NCBI RefSeq assembly: GCF_040112705.1
Contig: NZ_CP157804.1
Coordinates: 3,342,001 to 3,406,000 of the forward strand
Reading direction: 5' to 3'
Source of the DNA: Flagellimonas sp. MMG031
GTDB taxonomy: Bacteria; Bacteroidota; Bacteroidia; Flavobacteriales; Flavobacteriaceae
DNA length: 64,000 nucleotides
The notes under the pieces: model-generated
Database searches by the model: none
What the model was told of the DNA's origin: nothing
The model's input: the letters and a program-made list of their open reading frames with translations, nothing else
Translations under genes and position numbers: made by a program
In this document: positions 25,594 to 35,274 of the stretch, piece by piece
How the letters are laid out: every line of letters starts with the position of its first letter
Position numbering within the stretch: position 1 is the first letter of the stretch

Positions 25594-27791
25594 TTCGCCA
25601 CTTCACTTATAAATTTAAGGCGGTACAACCGAAGTTCTTCATCTTCGTAATCGCCGTCAAATTCTTCTATGGCCGCCGAGATGGAATCGGTATCGGCTTC
25701 CAGGAAGTAATCATGGATTTCTTCTTGTTGGTCCTCATCCAATATTTCATCGATCCAATACCCAATGTTCAACTTGGTTCCACTGAACACAATCTGCTCC
25801 ATTTCCTTGATGAGCTCCGGCAATTCCAGTCCCTTGGCCGAAGCAATGTCATCCAAAGGCAATTTTCTATCTACACTTTGAATCACATAAAGTTTTAATC
25901 CCGAGTTGGCTCCCGTACTTTTTACAACAAGGTCGTCCGGCCTTACCACATCATTTTCCTCTACATATTTGGAAATCAGCTCCACAAAGGCTTTGCCATA
26001 TTTTTTTGCCTTGCCCTCACCTACTCCCTGAATGTTGATCAGTTCCTGCATGGTGACGGGGTACTTTAAGGACATATCTTCCAACGACGGGTCTTGGAAT
26101 ACCACAAAAGGTGGAACACCTAATTTCTGGGCCTCTTTTTTGCGAAGATCACGAAGCAGTTTCAATAATTGTTCATCGGCAACGGCCCCGTTCGATTTTT
26201 CGGCGGTGACAATATTGCCTGTTTCGTCCTTGGAGTACACATGATCTTTCGTCATCATAAACGAAGTGGGCTTCTCCAAAAATTGTTTTCCCTCCTCGGT
26301 TACATGGAGAATCCCATAGCGTTCGATTTCCTTTTTTAACAGACCGGCAACAAGGGCTTGCCGGGTTAAGGCCATCCAAAACTCCTTGTCCTTATCCTTT
26401 CCGATTCCAAAGAAACTTTTCTCATCCGTTTTGTGTGATGAGATCATCGCATTGGTCTTGCCCACCAATACCCTAACAATTTCCTTGGTCTTGAACTTTT
26501 CGTTGGTATCGCGAACTACGCTCAGTAATTTCACAACATCGTCCTTGGCTTCTTCTTTTGGTTTGGGATTCCTCGCATTGTCGTCCATATCGGCTCCTTC
26601 CCCATTGACCTCATCAAACTCTTCCCCAAAATAGTGGAGTATAAATTTTCTTCGGGAAATGGATGTTTCGGCATAGGCCACGATTTCCTGAAGCAGTGCA
26701 TTCCCAATTTCTTGTTCGGCCACAGGCTTTCCCGACATGAACTTTTCCAGTTTTTCCACATCCTTGTACGCGTAATACGCCAAGCAATGCCCTTCGCCAC
26801 CATCCCGTCCGGCACGACCGGTTTCCTGATAGTAGCTTTCGATACTCTTTGGGATATCATGGTGGATGACAAAGCGTACATCGGGCTTATCGATGCCCAT
26901 ACCAAAGGCAATAGTGGCCACGACCACATCCACTTCTTCCATCAAGAACATATCCTGATACTTGGAACGTGTTTTGGCATCGAACCCGGCATGATAGGGT
27001 ACAGCACTCACTCCATTCACTTGGAGTACTTGGGCGAGTTCCTCGACCCTTTTTCGGCTCAAGCAATAAATGATTCCCGACTTTCCTTGGTTCTGTTTTA
27101 CAAAACGGATGATGTCCGCATCCACATCCTTGGTTTTGGGACGCACTTCGTAGAACAGATTGGGCCTGTTAAAAGATGCCTTGAACACCTTGGCGTCCGT
27201 CATCCCTAAATTTTTAATGATATCTTCCTGTACCTTGGGAGTCGCCGTTGCGGTGAGGCCAATAATCGGGATATTGTCCCCCAACCGATTGATAATACCG
27301 CGTAGGTTTCTGTATTCCGGTCTAAAATCGTGACCCCATTCTGAAATACAGTGGGCTTCATCCACGGCCACGAACGACAGTTTTACCTTCCGTAAAAAAT
27401 CAACGTTTTCCTCCTTGGTCAAGGATTCCGGTGCTACGTAAAGCAACTTGGTCACTCCGTTCACAATATCCTCCTTTACTTGCTTTACCTCTGTTTTGGT
27501 CAAAGAAGAGTTGAGGACATGTGCAATTCCATTTTGTTCGGATATGCCACGTATGGCATCCACTTGGTTTTTCATAAGGGCGATCAACGGGGAAACTACT
27601 ATTGCAGTCCCTTCTTTCATCAGGGCCGGTAATTGGTAGCACAGGGATTTACCTCCCCCTGTGGGCATGATGACAAAAGTGTCATTATCACTAAGCACAT
27701 TTTGGATTACACCTTCCTGTAACCCTTTAAACTTCGAGAAACCAAAATATTTTTTGAGCGAGGAGTGCAAATCAGTATTTGTTAGGCTCAT
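25590..27791 (-). CDS. recQ: ATP-dependent DNA helicase RecQ
   Basis: RecQ unwinds DNA 3' to 5' in recombinational repair and fork rescue. The 733 residues carry the helicase core: MPTGGGKSLCYQLPAL (Walker A), DEAHCISEWGHDFRPEYR (Walker B plus aromatic loop), TATATPKVQ and QETGRAGRDG. A zinc-binding/winged-helix RQC region follows, and then an HRDC domain (residues 540-610). The extra acidic C-terminal 100 residues are typical of flavobacterial RecQ. The ATG at 27791 is used; the longer frame would need a TTG at 27806. It converges on the CCC-motif gene with overlapping stop codons. Confidence 0.96.
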   Translation of the reverse strand: MSLTNTDLHSSLKKYFGFSKFKGLQEGVIQNVLSDNDTFVIMPTGGGKSLCYQLPALMKEGTAIVVSPLIALMKNQVDAIRGISEQNGIAHVLNSSLTKTEVKQVKEDIVNGVTKLLYVAPESLTKEENVDFLRKVKLSFVAVDEAHCISEWGHDFRPEYRNLRGIINRLGDNIPIIGLTATATPKVQEDIIKNLGMTDAKVFKASFNRPNLFYEVRPKTKDVDADIIRFVKQNQGKSGIIYCLSRKRVEELAQVLQVNGVSAVPYHAGFDAKTRSKYQDMFLMEEVDVVVATIAFGMGIDKPDVRFVIHHDIPKSIESYYQETGRAGRDGGEGHCLAYYAYKDVEKLEKFMSGKPVAEQEIGNALLQEIVAYAETSISRRKFILHYFGEEFDEVNGEGADMDDNARNPKPKEEAKDDVVKLLSVVRDTNEKFKTKEIVRVLVGKTNAMISSHKTDEKSFFGIGKDKDKEFWMALTRQALVAGLLKKEIERYGILHVTEEGKQFLEKPTSFMMTKDHVYSKDETGNIVTAEKSNGAVADEQLLKLLRDLRKKEAQKLGVPPFVVFQDPSLEDMSLKYPVTMQELINIQGVGEGKAKKYGKAFVELISKYVEENDVVRPDDLVVKSTGANSGLKLYVIQSVDRKLPLDDIASAKGLELPELIKEMEQIVFSGTKLNIGYWIDEILDEDQQEEIHDYFLEADTDSISAAIEEFDGDYEDEELRLYRLKFISEVAN

Positions 27792-27913
27792 TTCCGCATT
27801 TTTCAATTAATAACAAGCAAACCTAATAGGTAGTTGAAGCTTTACAATTTAACCACTCGTTTACAGAAGCATCTATTCTCACTTTCACAATAGTCTGTAA
27901 AAGATAGTTTGAT

Positions 27914-27921
27914 TAGTTTTG
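27914..27921 (+). promoter_or_regulatory. TAnnTTTG-type -7 element before kdsD
   Basis: TAGTTTTG lies in the 197-base divergent gap between recQ and kdsD, 67 bases before the kdsD start. No TTG at -33. Confidence 0.42.
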
Positions 27922-27988
27922 TAATCTTAAAGATAAGACATTCTTTTAGGAATACAATCAGTAAATCGGTTTATTACTTTTTAATACT

Positions 27989-28954
27989 TTGAACGACACC
28001 AAATCCATTTTATCCATAGCAAAACGGACGCTTGAGATTGAAAGCAAGGCCGTGGCCAACCTGATCGGTCTTTTGGACGAACAGTTTGCGAAAGCCGTAC
28101 AGTACATCATGGAATCCGACGGAAGGGTCATTGTTACCGGAGTGGGCAAAAGTGCCATTGTGGCCTCTAAGATCGTAGCCACTTTAAACTCCACCGGCAC
28201 CCCTGCCATCTTTATGCATGCCGCAGATGCCATTCACGGCGATTTGGGCACCATTCAGGAAAACGATGTGGTCATCTGTTTATCACAGAGCGGAAACACT
28301 CCCGAAATCAAGGCGTTGCTTCCCCTCATTAAAGTTGGAAATCACAAACTTATCGGTATCACCGGAAACATGGAATCCGTATTGGCCAAACAGGCCGATT
28401 TTGTGCTGAACACCTACGTGGAAAAAGAAGCCTGTCCCAACAACTTGGCCCCTACCACGAGTACCTCTGCCCAAATGTCCATGGGCGATGCACTCGCCAT
28501 TTGCCTGCTGGAGCTCAAAGGATTCAGTAGTGCCGATTTTGCCAAATACCACCCTGGTGGCGCATTGGGAAAGAAACTATATTTGCGCGTCGCCGATATT
28601 GTGGTGAACAACCAAAAACCACAAGTGGACATCAATGCCGACATTAAGGAGGTGATCGTTGAAATTTCCGAAAAAATGCTCGGTGTTACCGCTGTGATGG
28701 ATGAAGGCAAAGTGGTAGGTATTGTAACCGATGGCGACGTACGAAGAATGTTGAGCAAATATGATAACATAAGTGGACTGACCGCAAAGGATATTATGAC
28801 CTCCAATCCAAAGACCGTAGACGTGGACACTTTGGCCGTAAAGGCCTTAAAACTGCTCCAAGAAAAGAGCATATCCCAACTATTGGCTTTTGATGGTGAC
28901 AGCTACGCGGGAGTGGTCCACATCCATAACCTGATAAACGAGGGAATCCTATAA
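27989..28954 (+). CDS. kdsD: Arabinose-5-phosphate isomerase (KdsD/KpsF)
   Basis: This enzyme converts ribulose 5-phosphate to arabinose 5-phosphate, the first step toward Kdo of lipopolysaccharide. The 321 residues hold an N-terminal SIS sugar-isomerase domain (VTGVGKSAIVASK, then SQSGNTPE) and two C-terminal CBS domains. The start is probably the TTG at 27989: no in-frame ATG precedes the conserved IAKRTLEIES segment, and this position gives the normal family N-terminus. tatC begins on the last base of its stop codon, so kdsD, tatC and the CMD gene are translated from one message. Confidence 0.93.
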   Translation: MNDTKSILSIAKRTLEIESKAVANLIGLLDEQFAKAVQYIMESDGRVIVTGVGKSAIVASKIVATLNSTGTPAIFMHAADAIHGDLGTIQENDVVICLSQSGNTPEIKALLPLIKVGNHKLIGITGNMESVLAKQADFVLNTYVEKEACPNNLAPTTSTSAQMSMGDALAICLLELKGFSSADFAKYHPGGALGKKLYLRVADIVVNNQKPQVDINADIKEVIVEISEKMLGVTAVMDEGKVVGIVTDGDVRRMLSKYDNISGLTAKDIMTSNPKTVDVDTLAVKALKLLQEKSISQLLAFDGDSYAGVVHIHNLINEGIL

Positions 28955-29796
28955 TGGCTAAAAAACAGAGAAAAAATCCAGATGAAATGTCCTTTTTGGA
29001 CCATTTGGAAGAATTACGTTGGCATTTGGTGCGCTCCACCTTGGCGGTGGTCATCATTGCCTGTGCAGCCTTTGCCTTCAAAGGCTTTATTTTTGACACG
29101 ATATTGTTCGGTCCCAAAAACATGGACTTCCCCACCTATCAGTTCTTTTGCAACATTGGGAAGTTCTTTGGGGTAGATTCCGAGTTTTGTGGGGAATCGT
29201 TGCCCTTTACCATTCAGAGCCGTTTGATGGCCGGACAGTTTTCCGCCCATATCTGGACCTCGATTTGGGCAGGTGTGATCCTAGGTTTCCCCTACATTTT
29301 GTGGGAGCTTTGGAAATTTATCAGCCCAGGGCTTTATGAAAACGAGCGAAAGCATTCCAAAGGCTTCATCATAACCGCCTCTGGATTGTTTTTTCTTGGG
29401 GTGCTGTTCGGGTACTATATCGTAGCCCCCCTATCCATCAATTTCTTGGGCTCATACCAAGTGAGCAAGGAAGTATTGAACGAAATTGACTTAGCTTCCT
29501 ACGTGGGTACGGTTAGGGCCTCCGTAATCGCCTGTGGAATCATGTTTGAATTGCCCATTGTCATCTTCTTTCTGACAAAAGTTGGATTAGTGACCCCCGA
29601 AATCCTGAAGAAATATAGAAAAATAGCCTTGGTTATCATTTTGATACTTTCGGCCATCATCACACCACCTGATATCACCAGTCAAATTATCGTTTGTATT
29701 CCAGTACTGGTCCTGTATCAGGTGAGTATTTTTATATCCAGAATGGTAGTTAAAAGAGAAGCCAGAAAAGAGAAAGCTAGACAAAATGCCAAATAA
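28954..29796 (+). CDS. tatC: Twin-arginine translocase subunit TatC
   Basis: TatC is the membrane receptor for folded proteins that carry twin-arginine signals. The 280 residues show six membrane helices and the conserved N-terminal FLDHLEELRWHL, whose glutamates recognise the signal peptide. An insertion between helices 1 and 2 (KNMDFPTYQFFCNIGKF) is common in Bacteroidota. There is no tatA gene in the window. It overlaps kdsD by one base and the CMD gene by 11. Confidence 0.95.
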   Translation: MAKKQRKNPDEMSFLDHLEELRWHLVRSTLAVVIIACAAFAFKGFIFDTILFGPKNMDFPTYQFFCNIGKFFGVDSEFCGESLPFTIQSRLMAGQFSAHIWTSIWAGVILGFPYILWELWKFISPGLYENERKHSKGFIITASGLFFLGVLFGYYIVAPLSINFLGSYQVSKEVLNEIDLASYVGTVRASVIACGIMFELPIVIFFLTKVGLVTPEILKKYRKIALVIILILSAIITPPDITSQIIVCIPVLVLYQVSIFISRMVVKREARKEKARQNAK

Positions 29797-30136
29797 AGTA
29801 GAAGAGTTCAATGCTTATCGTGCCAAGATGAACGATAAGCTGCTTGCTGAGAACAACAAGCTCATCAAACGTATTTTTAATCTAGACACCAATGCCTATA
29901 TGTCAGGCGCTTTGGATGTGAAGACCAAGGAGCTATTGGGACTGGTGGCCTCTGCGGTTCTCCGTTGCGATGATTGTGTGAAATATCACTTGGAAAGTTC
30001 CAAAAATGCGGGCGCCAACAAAGAAGAAGTGATGGAAACTTTGGGCATCGCCACTTTAGTGGGAGGAACCATTGTAGTGCCCCACTTGCGCCGCGCCTAC
30101 GAATATTGGGAAGCCTTGGAAGAAAGCGAAGCCTAA
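29786..30136 (+). CDS. Carboxymuconolactone decarboxylase-family protein
   Basis: A 116-residue AhpD-like helical protein. The redox motif CDDCVKYH (CxxCxxxH) is intact near residue 55, which in this family usually means a thiol peroxidase or disulfide function rather than true decarboxylation. It overlaps tatC by 11 bases, so it is translationally coupled. The link to TatC and Kdo synthesis is unexplained beyond sharing the operon. Confidence 0.86.
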   Translation: MPNKVEEFNAYRAKMNDKLLAENNKLIKRIFNLDTNAYMSGALDVKTKELLGLVASAVLRCDDCVKYHLESSKNAGANKEEVMETLGIATLVGGTIVVPHLRRAYEYWEALEESEA

Positions 30137-30175
30137 AAAAATCCAAAAGAGCATTCGCCAGACAAAGAATATGTT

Positions 30176-30183
30176 TAGTTTTG
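30176..30183 (+). promoter_or_regulatory. TAnnTTTG-type element close to the lptB start
   Basis: TAGTTTTG ends 10 bases before the lptB ATG. If used, the message would have a leader of only a few bases. It may be coincidental. Confidence 0.3.
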
Positions 30184-30193
30184 GCAAACTTCT

Positions 30194-30934
30194 ATGAAGC
30201 TACGCGCAGAAAATATCATGAAGGCCTACCGCGGCCGAAAAGTTGTCAAGGGCATTTCCCTAGAGGTCAATCAAGGTGAAATCGTTGGACTTTTGGGTCC
30301 CAATGGGGCAGGAAAGACCACCTCTTTCTATATGATCGTAGGATTGATCAAACCCAATGGCGGCCATATTTACCTTGATGGCATGGACATTACCAGTTTT
30401 CCCATGTACAAAAGGGCACAGCATGGCATAGGCTATTTGGCGCAGGAAGCATCGGTTTTTCGAAAACTGAGCATCGAAAAAAATATTCTTAGCGTTTTGC
30501 AGCTCACCAAATTGAGCAAAAAAGAGCAGCACATGAAAATGGAGTCCCTTATCGATGAGTTTGGTTTGGGACACATCCGTAAAAACCGCGGGGATTTGCT
30601 TTCCGGCGGGGAACGCCGTCGTACCGAAATCGCGAGAGCCCTGGCCACGGACCCAAAATTTATTTTGTTGGATGAACCTTTTGCCGGGGTAGACCCTGTT
30701 GCCGTAGAGGACATTCAGCGTATTGTAGCGCAATTAAAGAACAAGAACATCGGTATTTTGATTACCGACCATAATGTACAGGAAACCTTGGCCATTACCG
30801 AACGTTCCTATTTGATGTTCGAAGGTGGTATCCTAAAGGCAGGTGTACCCGAAGAACTCGCCGTGGATGAGATGGTACGTAAAGTGTATTTGGGCCAAAA
30901 CTTTGAGCTGCGCAAAAAGAAGCTCGATTTTTAG
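30194..30934 (+). CDS. lptB: LPS export ABC transporter ATP-binding protein LptB
   Basis: LptB powers extraction of lipopolysaccharide from the inner membrane by the LptB2FGC complex. The 246 residues contain Walker A (GPNGAGKTT), the Q-loop (YLAQEASVF), signature LSGGERRR, Walker B ([13 protein letters not shown]) and the switch histidine in ITDHNV. The family-specific FRKLSIEKN segment separates it from other ABC ATPases. The partner permeases LptF and LptG are not in the window. It lies 57 bases after the CMD gene, so it may be part of the kdsD transcript. Confidence 0.95.
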   Translation: MKLRAENIMKAYRGRKVVKGISLEVNQGEIVGLLGPNGAGKTTSFYMIVGLIKPNGGHIYLDGMDITSFPMYKRAQHGIGYLAQEASVFRKLSIEKNILSVLQLTKLSKKEQHMKMESLIDEFGLGHIRKNRGDLLSGGERRRTEIARALATDPKFILLDEPFAGVDPVAVEDIQRIVAQLKNKNIGILITDHNVQETLAITERSYLMFEGGILKAGVPEELAVDEMVRKVYLGQNFELRKKKLDF

Positions 30935-30941
30935 ATTTTCA

Positions 30942-31397
30942 CTATTTCTTCTTTTTTAGCTCCACTTGAATGGATGGAGAAAGGCGCTTCAGATGCGCAA
31001 TGAACCCCATTTTATCTTTCGGGGAGATAATGACACTGCTGTATTTGCCATAATACACCTCCAATCGGTCCAAAGAGGCTGCTGGCGAACTTATGGGGTT
31101 GTTCGACTCCACTATCCTAGTGATATCTTTAATTAGAATGTTTTTTTTGATAAAGAAAAACGAAATTACCGTTAGGACTTCTCTGGTCACCTCATAGGAA
31201 ATGGAATAAAAAAGTACTACCAATAAAATTAAGCTTCCTATTAATATGGTGAACCCCAATAGACTGGCTTTATCAAAAGAATTGGCTATCAAAAAACCGT
31301 AAATTATGATGATGGGCAATAAAAGCTCCCAACCCACTTTGGATGGATAAACAACTTTATTCCCTTCCTGATTGCTAAGCAGTTTTTCCTCCTCCAT
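30942..31397 (-). CDS. PH-domain membrane protein
   Basis: A 151-residue protein with two N-terminal membrane helices (residues 22-65) followed by a bacterial PH-like domain: SISYEVTREVLTVISFFF, then DITRIVESNNPISSPAASLDRLEVYYGK and VIISPKDKMGFIAHL. The function of these proteins is unknown; the fold suggests binding of lipid or protein at the membrane. It overlaps the pssA gene by 23 bases and converges on lptB with 7 bases between. Confidence 0.8.
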   Translation of the reverse strand: MEEEKLLSNQEGNKVVYPSKVGWELLLPIIIIYGFLIANSFDKASLLGFTILIGSLILLVVLFYSISYEVTREVLTVISFFFIKKNILIKDITRIVESNNPISSPAASLDRLEVYYGKYSSVIISPKDKMGFIAHLKRLSPSIQVELKKKK

Positions 31398-32106
31398 CGA
31401 TCAATGACATCAAAATATACACGAAAACAATCACCGGAATCGCCAAAAAACGAAGAGTCAGCAGTAACACCAAGCTCCCGATGATGAACAAATAACGAAT
31501 TCCATTCTCCTTAAAGCTCCAATTTTTGAACTTGAGGGCGAACAATTTAATGGGCGAATTGAGCAGATACGAACTCACCACTGTCAAAATCACCAAAAAC
31601 CATGGGTTGAGTATGATGTTGTTCAACGCTTCATTGTTGTGGTACAAGAGTATCATGGGCAAAGACAGGATCAAAAGCGCATTGGCAGGTGTCGGCAGTC
31701 CCACAAAAGACGAAACCTGATTTTCGTCCACATTAAATTTGGCCAAACGGTAGGCCGAAGCCAGGGTTATGGCAAAGCCCACAAAGGGCAGTAGGGTAAT
31801 ATCGGCATCATGACCAATAAACCCAAGGTTCCATCCGCCCCGTTCCGCCATGCTCAACAATTGGAACATAACTACTCCGGGCACCAAACCGCTGGTAATC
31901 ACATCCGCCAAGGAATCGAGTTGTACACCGATCTCGCTCTGTACATTCAAGGCCCGTGCAGCCAATCCATCAAAAAAATCAAAGAAAATCCCGATAAACA
32001 CGAACAATGCGGCCCACTCCAAATGATTGAGCACTGCAAATACCGTGGCAATACAACCGCTCATCACGTTGAGCAAGGTCAGGAAATTGGGAATATAGGA
32101 CTTCAT
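31375..32106 (-). CDS. pssA: CDP-diacylglycerol-serine O-phosphatidyltransferase
   Basis: A membrane enzyme that makes phosphatidylserine, the precursor of phosphatidylethanolamine. The 243 residues contain the complete CDP-alcohol phosphatidyltransferase motif, DFFDGLAAR then G and two further aspartates (DG-x2-AR-x8-G-x3-D-x3-D), with about eight membrane helices. The N-terminal IPNFLTLLNVMSGC matches the PssA subfamily rather than phosphatidylglycerophosphate synthase. The decarboxylase gene psd is not next to it here. Confidence 0.9.
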   Translation of the reverse strand: MKSYIPNFLTLLNVMSGCIATVFAVLNHLEWAALFVFIGIFFDFFDGLAARALNVQSEIGVQLDSLADVITSGLVPGVVMFQLLSMAERGGWNLGFIGHDADITLLPFVGFAITLASAYRLAKFNVDENQVSSFVGLPTPANALLILSLPMILLYHNNEALNNIILNPWFLVILTVVSSYLLNSPIKLFALKFKNWSFKENGIRYLFIIGSLVLLLTLRFLAIPVIVFVYILMSLIDGGGKTA

Positions 32107-32209
32107 GTATCTTAAGATTTTCGTAAAAATAAAGGAAAAATTGAACTGTGGGCCACTTACTACAGAAGGTGCCGTTTTTATTCAGATATTTGCCCTGATA
32201 AAAATCAAA

Positions 32210-33379
32210 ATGAATCGAAAACTCCAACTTTTAGTATTTTTCTTTGCACTAGGGAATTTCCTTTTTTCCCAAACACCTACACTTACGGAAAATGCAAAAG
32301 TAAGCGTGATCACTTGCGCTTCGGGGGACGCACTGTACTCTGCTTTTGGGCACACCGCATTTCGGGTGCAGGACACGGCCTTGGGCATCGATGTGGTATA
32401 CAACTACGGTACGTTTGATTTTGAACAACCCAATTTTTACCTCAACTTTACCAAAGGTAAAATGATTTATTCCCTTTCCCGCAGGAGTTTTGAGGCGTTC
32501 CTCTACGAATATGAACTTGAAAAAAGATGGGTAAAGGAACAGATTTTGGATTTGACCGTAGCGCAGCGCAATCAGCTTCTCCTGTTTTTTGAGGAAAACT
32601 ATTTGCCTGAAAACCGGGATTATCTCTACGACCCCCTGCTGAACAATTGCTCCAGCATCACGGGCGATATTTTAAAGGAACAGTTTGGGGAAGCCATCGT
32701 TTTTGACGGCTCCCATTTGGAAAAGCAATACACCTTTAGGCAGTTGGTGCGGCAATTTATGCCCGTGAACACTTGGTCCATGTTCGGAATCGACTTGGCC
32801 TTTGGGTCACCCGTAGACCGAAAGGCCACCGTTCAGGAGCATATGTTTTTGCCCTACTATACGATGGAGCAGTTGCGGCACACCACTTTTAATGGCAAGC
32901 CCATTGTGCAAAGGGAACGCACCATTTTGGATTACAACGAACATTTACAAAGGGGATTTTTTCCCTTGTCTCCCTTGTTTTGGTTTATCTTATTGCTGGC
33001 ATTCACGGGCATCATCACCTATTTTGATTTTAAACACAAGGCGCGCAGTCGGTGGCTGGACTTTTCACTCTTGTTCATTACCGGATTGGCAGGCACCTTT
33101 TTGTTTCTGCTTTGGGTGGCTGCGGACCATACCTCCACCCCCTATAATTACAATATTTTATGGGCGTTTCCTATCAACCTAATAGTCTCTTTCACCCTAT
33201 TGTTTCAAGATAAGGTTCCGCAATGGAGCCCAAAATATTTTATGTTCGCTCTTGGGTTGATGGCTATTATGCTCCTCCTTTGGATACTAAAGGTGCAGAT
33301 TTTTTCTCCCGTACTGATTCCGTTACTTTTGACCCTGGCCATACGATACGTGTACCTCATCAGGTATTCCAAATTGTAA
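32210..33379 (+). CDS. DUF4105 membrane protein
   Basis: A 389-residue protein beginning with a signal-type helix (LQLLVFFFALGNFLFS), then a domain of about 250 residues (DUF4105), and then four to five membrane helices. The DUF4105 domain has a possible papain-like Cys-His arrangement: ITCASGDALYSAFGHTAFRV near the start and NNCSS about 130 residues later. I infer that the family could be peptidase-like; its substrate is not known. The ATG at 32210 was chosen because it starts the signal helix. The ABC-F gene follows after 21 bases. Confidence 0.83.
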   Translation: MNRKLQLLVFFFALGNFLFSQTPTLTENAKVSVITCASGDALYSAFGHTAFRVQDTALGIDVVYNYGTFDFEQPNFYLNFTKGKMIYSLSRRSFEAFLYEYELEKRWVKEQILDLTVAQRNQLLLFFEENYLPENRDYLYDPLLNNCSSITGDILKEQFGEAIVFDGSHLEKQYTFRQLVRQFMPVNTWSMFGIDLAFGSPVDRKATVQEHMFLPYYTMEQLRHTTFNGKPIVQRERTILDYNEHLQRGFFPLSPLFWFILLLAFTGIITYFDFKHKARSRWLDFSLLFITGLAGTFLFLLWVAADHTSTPYNYNILWAFPINLIVSFTLLFQDKVPQWSPKYFMFALGLMAIMLLLWILKVQIFSPVLIPLLLTLAIRYVYLIRYSKL

Positions 33380-33400
33380 GAAGGTCCTCAAACCATACTC

Positions 33401-35272
33401 ATGAATCTACTCACGGTCGAAAACATATCAAAATCCTATGGAGAGCTGGTGCTCTTCTCGGACATTTCCTTTGGAATCAACAAAGACCAAAAAATAGCCC
33501 TTATCGCCAAAAATGGGAGCGGAAAAACATCCATTCTCAATATCATGTCGGGGAAGGACACCTCCGAAACGGGACAGGTCACCACTCGAAAAGGCATCAA
33601 AATCTCTTTTTTGGAACAGGAACCCGACCTGAACCCGAATTTGACCATTGAGCAGACCATTTTTACCACCGACAACGAAATCCTGAAGGTAATCGCCGCT
33701 TATGAGAAGGCAGTGGAGAACCCGGACAACACCACCCAATACCAAAAGGCCTTTGAGGCCATGGAGCGACTTAATGCCTGGGATTTTGAAACACAGTACA
33801 AACAAATTCTTTTCCAGTTGCAGCTTTCTGACCTTAATGCGAAGGTAAGCACCCTTTCCGGAGGGCAAAAAAAGCGATTGGCACTGGCCAATGCGCTGCT
33901 CAACAAACCCGACCTATTGATTCTGGACGAGCCGACCAACCATCTGGACCTTGAAATGATCGAATGGTTGGAAGCCTATTTTGCCAAGGAAAGCATTACC
34001 CTTTTTATGGTAACCCACGACCGCTATTTTTTGGATAGGGTGTGCAACGAAATATTGGAACTGGACAACAACCAACTCTACACCTACAAAGGCAACTATT
34101 CCTACTATTTGAACGAAAAGGAGGCACGCATGGAACGTGAGGCCGTGGAGCAGCAAAAGACCAAAATGCTGTACAAAAAAGAGTTGGAATGGATGCGAAG
34201 ACAACCCAAAGCACGTACCACCAAGTCCAAATCGCGTATTGATGACTTTGCCGAAATCAAACAACGGGCCCATCAACGTCGCAAGGACCACGAAGTGCAG
34301 TTAGAACTGAACATGGAACGTCTGGGAAGCAAGATTTTGGAGCTTCACAATATCTCCAAATCCTACGGGGACAAAACCATTCTGAACAAGTTCGATTACA
34401 ATTTCACCAAAGGTGAACGTGTGGGCATTATCGGAAAAAATGGAACAGGGAAATCCACCTTTTTGAATATCATTACCCAACAGGAAAGTGTGGAAGGTGG
34501 TAAAGTGGTGGTCGGGGACACCGTAAAATTTGGCTACTACACCCAAAAGGGAATTCCCGATAAAGAAGGTCAAAAAGTAATCGATGTCATCCGTGAGTTC
34601 GGCGATTACATCCCTTTAAAAAAGGGCAGGCAAATCTCCGCGCAGCAATTGTTGGAGCGTTTTCTGTTCGATAGGAAAAAACAATACGATTTTGTGGAAA
34701 AACTGAGTGGCGGGGAGCGCAAGCGGCTTTACTTGTGTACCGTGCTCATTCAAAATCCCAACTTTTTGATTCTGGATGAACCCACCAACGATTTGGACAT
34801 TGTTACCCTGAATGTGCTCGAAAGCTTTTTGTTGGATTTTCCCGGCTGCTTGATCGTGGTCTCCCACGACCGCTATTTTATGGACAAAATCGTAGACCAC
34901 CTATTTGTATTTCGGGGAGAGGGCATTATAGAGGATTTCCCAGGAAATTACTCGGATTACAGGGTGTACGAGAGCAGCAAGGTCATCGAAGAACGGGAAA
35001 ACAAGACCACTACCTCCGAAAAGACCGAAAATAATTGGCGGGACACCAGCGGTGGCAAACTTTCCTATTCCGAGCAAAAGGAGTACAAGCAGTTGGAAAA
35101 GGACATTCAAAAACTGGAAGAAAAGAAAGTGGGTTTACAGCACAAGTTCACCGACCCCGATTTGGACGGCGATGCCATTGCCAAACTCTCCATCGAGCTC
35201 AAAGAAATTACCGATGCCATAGAGGAAAAAACGGAACGCTGGTTCGAGCTTTCTTCCATTTTAGAAGGATAG
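33401..35272 (+). CDS. ABC-F family ATPase, Uup-like
   Basis: A 623-residue soluble tandem ATPase of the ABC-F class, which acts on ribosomes rather than on transport. Domain 1 has AKNGSGKTS, LSGGQKKR and LILDEPTNHLD; domain 2 has GKNGTGKST, LSGGERKR and LILDEPTNDLD. A helical linker of about 80 residues (MEREAVEQQKTKML onward) separates them. A C-terminal coiled coil (EQKEYKQLEKDIQKLEEKK) places it with Uup-type rather than EttA-type proteins. The first Walker A begins with Ala instead of Gly. The methyltransferase-like gene starts 2 bases after its stop. Confidence 0.92.
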   Translation: MNLLTVENISKSYGELVLFSDISFGINKDQKIALIAKNGSGKTSILNIMSGKDTSETGQVTTRKGIKISFLEQEPDLNPNLTIEQTIFTTDNEILKVIAAYEKAVENPDNTTQYQKAFEAMERLNAWDFETQYKQILFQLQLSDLNAKVSTLSGGQKKRLALANALLNKPDLLILDEPTNHLDLEMIEWLEAYFAKESITLFMVTHDRYFLDRVCNEILELDNNQLYTYKGNYSYYLNEKEARMEREAVEQQKTKMLYKKELEWMRRQPKARTTKSKSRIDDFAEIKQRAHQRRKDHEVQLELNMERLGSKILELHNISKSYGDKTILNKFDYNFTKGERVGIIGKNGTGKSTFLNIITQQESVEGGKVVVGDTVKFGYYTQKGIPDKEGQKVIDVIREFGDYIPLKKGRQISAQQLLERFLFDRKKQYDFVEKLSGGERKRLYLCTVLIQNPNFLILDEPTNDLDIVTLNVLESFLLDFPGCLIVVSHDRYFMDKIVDHLFVFRGEGIIEDFPGNYSDYRVYESSKVIEERENKTTTSEKTENNWRDTSGGKLSYSEQKEYKQLEKDIQKLEEKKVGLQHKFTDPDLDGDAIAKLSIELKEITDAIEEKTERWFELSSILEG

Positions 35273-35274
35273 CC

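Noticed and set aside
35035..35274. Longer start for the methyltransferase-like gene inside the ABC-F gene
   Set aside because: The upstream 80 codons are out-of-frame ABC-F sequence; homologues begin at the MWFRFVSYLKFL segment.
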